The notes under the pieces: generated by a model
The model's database searches: none
What the model was told of the DNA's origin: nothing
What the model saw: only the letters and a program-made list of their open reading frames with translations
Assembly: GCF_001686985.1 (NCBI RefSeq)
Contig: NZ_CP015318.1
Span: 2,540,001-2,604,000, forward strand
Direction of reading: 5' to 3'
Source: Mesorhizobium amorphae CCNWGS0123
Lineage (GTDB): Bacteria > Pseudomonadota > Alphaproteobacteria > Rhizobiales > Rhizobiaceae
Length of the DNA stretch: 64,000 nt
Program-made: the position numbers and the translations under genes
Shown here: one piece after another, positions 63,522 through 64,000 of the stretch
Layout: each line of letters begins with the position of its first letter
Numbering within the stretch: position 1 is the first letter of the stretch

Positions 63522-63878
63522 TCAGGCCGCGGTCTTGAACACATCCATCAGCCCGGCATAGGCGGCAGCGATGCCGGCCACCGGATTGGTGCTTCTCGAC
63601 GCCGTCTCGACCTTCAGCGCGCCGCCGACCGTTGGCAGGGTCAGCAGCAGGAACTGGCGGTTGCCGCCATCGCCCACGCATGCCGCTGCGACATGCTGGC
63701 CTTCGCCGCCATTGTCGACGCACATCTTGAACAGCAGCGTGCCGCCGACCGCCTCGAGGGCGCCGCCGACAACCTCGACGAATTCATCTTCGGAGACGGT
63801 TTTGGTGTCAGGCACCAAATCGGCCAGACTTTCGGCAAGTGTGTCTTCAAGTGCCTTGTCGTCGAGCTGCGCGTCCAT
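63522..63878 (-). CDS. small conserved protein of unknown function
   Basis: A 118-residue acidic, Ala/Gly-rich protein (LVPDTKTVSEDEFVEVVGGALEAVG, then GNRQFLLLTLPTVGG) without a signal peptide or recognised domain. GAAGAGG lies before ATG 63878; a longer frame reaches 63998 without a ribosome site. A TTAAC pair lies 37-52 bp upstream with a 6-base spacer. Function unknown. Confidence 0.6.
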   Translation of the reverse strand: MDAQLDDKALEDTLAESLADLVPDTKTVSEDEFVEVVGGALEAVGGTLLFKMCVDNGGEGQHVAAACVGDGGNRQFLLLTLPTVGGALKVETASRSTNPVAGIAAAYAGLMDVFKTAA

Positions 63879-64000
63879 GCGAACCTCTTCCATTCGCCAA
63901 TCGCACCCCTGCCCGTTAACAGAGCTTAACGCCGACGATGGCCGGATTGTGGCGGTTTTCCTTGTCATTTCGGCCAATGCACCGGGATGGCTGGACAATC

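Noticed and set aside
63916..63930. TTAAC pair upstream of the small gene at 63522-63878, resembling a CtrA site
   Set aside because: The spacer between the TTAA halves is 6 bases, not the 7 that CtrA requires.

Overview
The window is a gene-dense chromosomal segment (high GC, short intergenic gaps, many 4-bp ATGA overlaps) from an alphaproteobacterium of the Hyphomicrobiales, most likely Mesorhizobium or a close relative. This rests on the ctaC-ctaD-ctaB-coxF-ctaG-ctaE-DUF983-SURF1-ispH-thrB-rnhA order, a CcrM-type GANTC methyltransferase, IalB and DUF1344 proteins, a RibB with a metal-site-less RibA-like tail, and an interspersed palindromic repeat of a kind I recall from mesorhizobial genomes. 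The assignment comes from gene content read by eye, not from a database search.

Layout. 1-3746: the end of an enoyl-CoA hydratase gene, then a tightly coupled four-gene module of unknown function (one polytopic membrane protein and three membrane-anchored envelope proteins). 3769-10182: pdxH, a lipoprotein, a DnaJ-like co-chaperone, fabI, a histidine phosphatase, a DUF1344 protein, aroC and ribB. 10238-12199: an MFS efflux gene and a TetR regulator, divergent around three copies of one palindromic operator. 12307-21800: a membrane protein, a histone-deacetylase-like hydrolase, xseB, DUF2277, pirin, dxs, tlyA, a TrmA-family RNA methyltransferase and tldD.

21936-33215: ialB, then the aa3-type cytochrome c oxidase locus with its assembly genes, a C-terminally truncated L,D-transpeptidase, DUF983, SURF1, ispH, thrB, rnhA and a frameshifted histidine phosphatase. 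33218-43811: DUF2938, a peroxiredoxin, a DsbD-N-like protein, YqgE, and a leftward run thrC - M16 peptidase - GNAT - GGDEF/EAL protein with a degenerate GGDEF site, then a lipoprotein and a HAD phosphatase. 44003-51977: ccrM, a second HAD hydrolase, mutY, a DUF721/DciA-like gene, a DsbA-like lipoprotein and smc.

52145-57012 is a compact leftward copper-handling cluster (His-rich protein, small lipoprotein, TolC-like lipoprotein, multicopper oxidase, cupredoxin, CusF-like protein, DUF411 protein) lying against the 3' end of a tRNA-Gln gene (57308-57382). An 11-bp piece of the tRNA end recurs on the far side, so the cluster may be an old tRNA-targeted insertion. 57504-63878: a VOC protein, ppdK, a family 9 glycosyltransferase, a polysaccharide deacetylase, a DUF427 protein and an unknown small protein.

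Most of the window is core housekeeping. I saw no CRISPR array, transposase, integrase, phage gene or rRNA, and no plainly recognisable new defence or biosynthetic system. The least explained pieces are the 682-3746 module, the triple operator at 11498-11564, two recently damaged genes (28332-28844 and 32614-33215), the coding repeats in ctaC and mutY, and the tRNA-bounded copper cluster.
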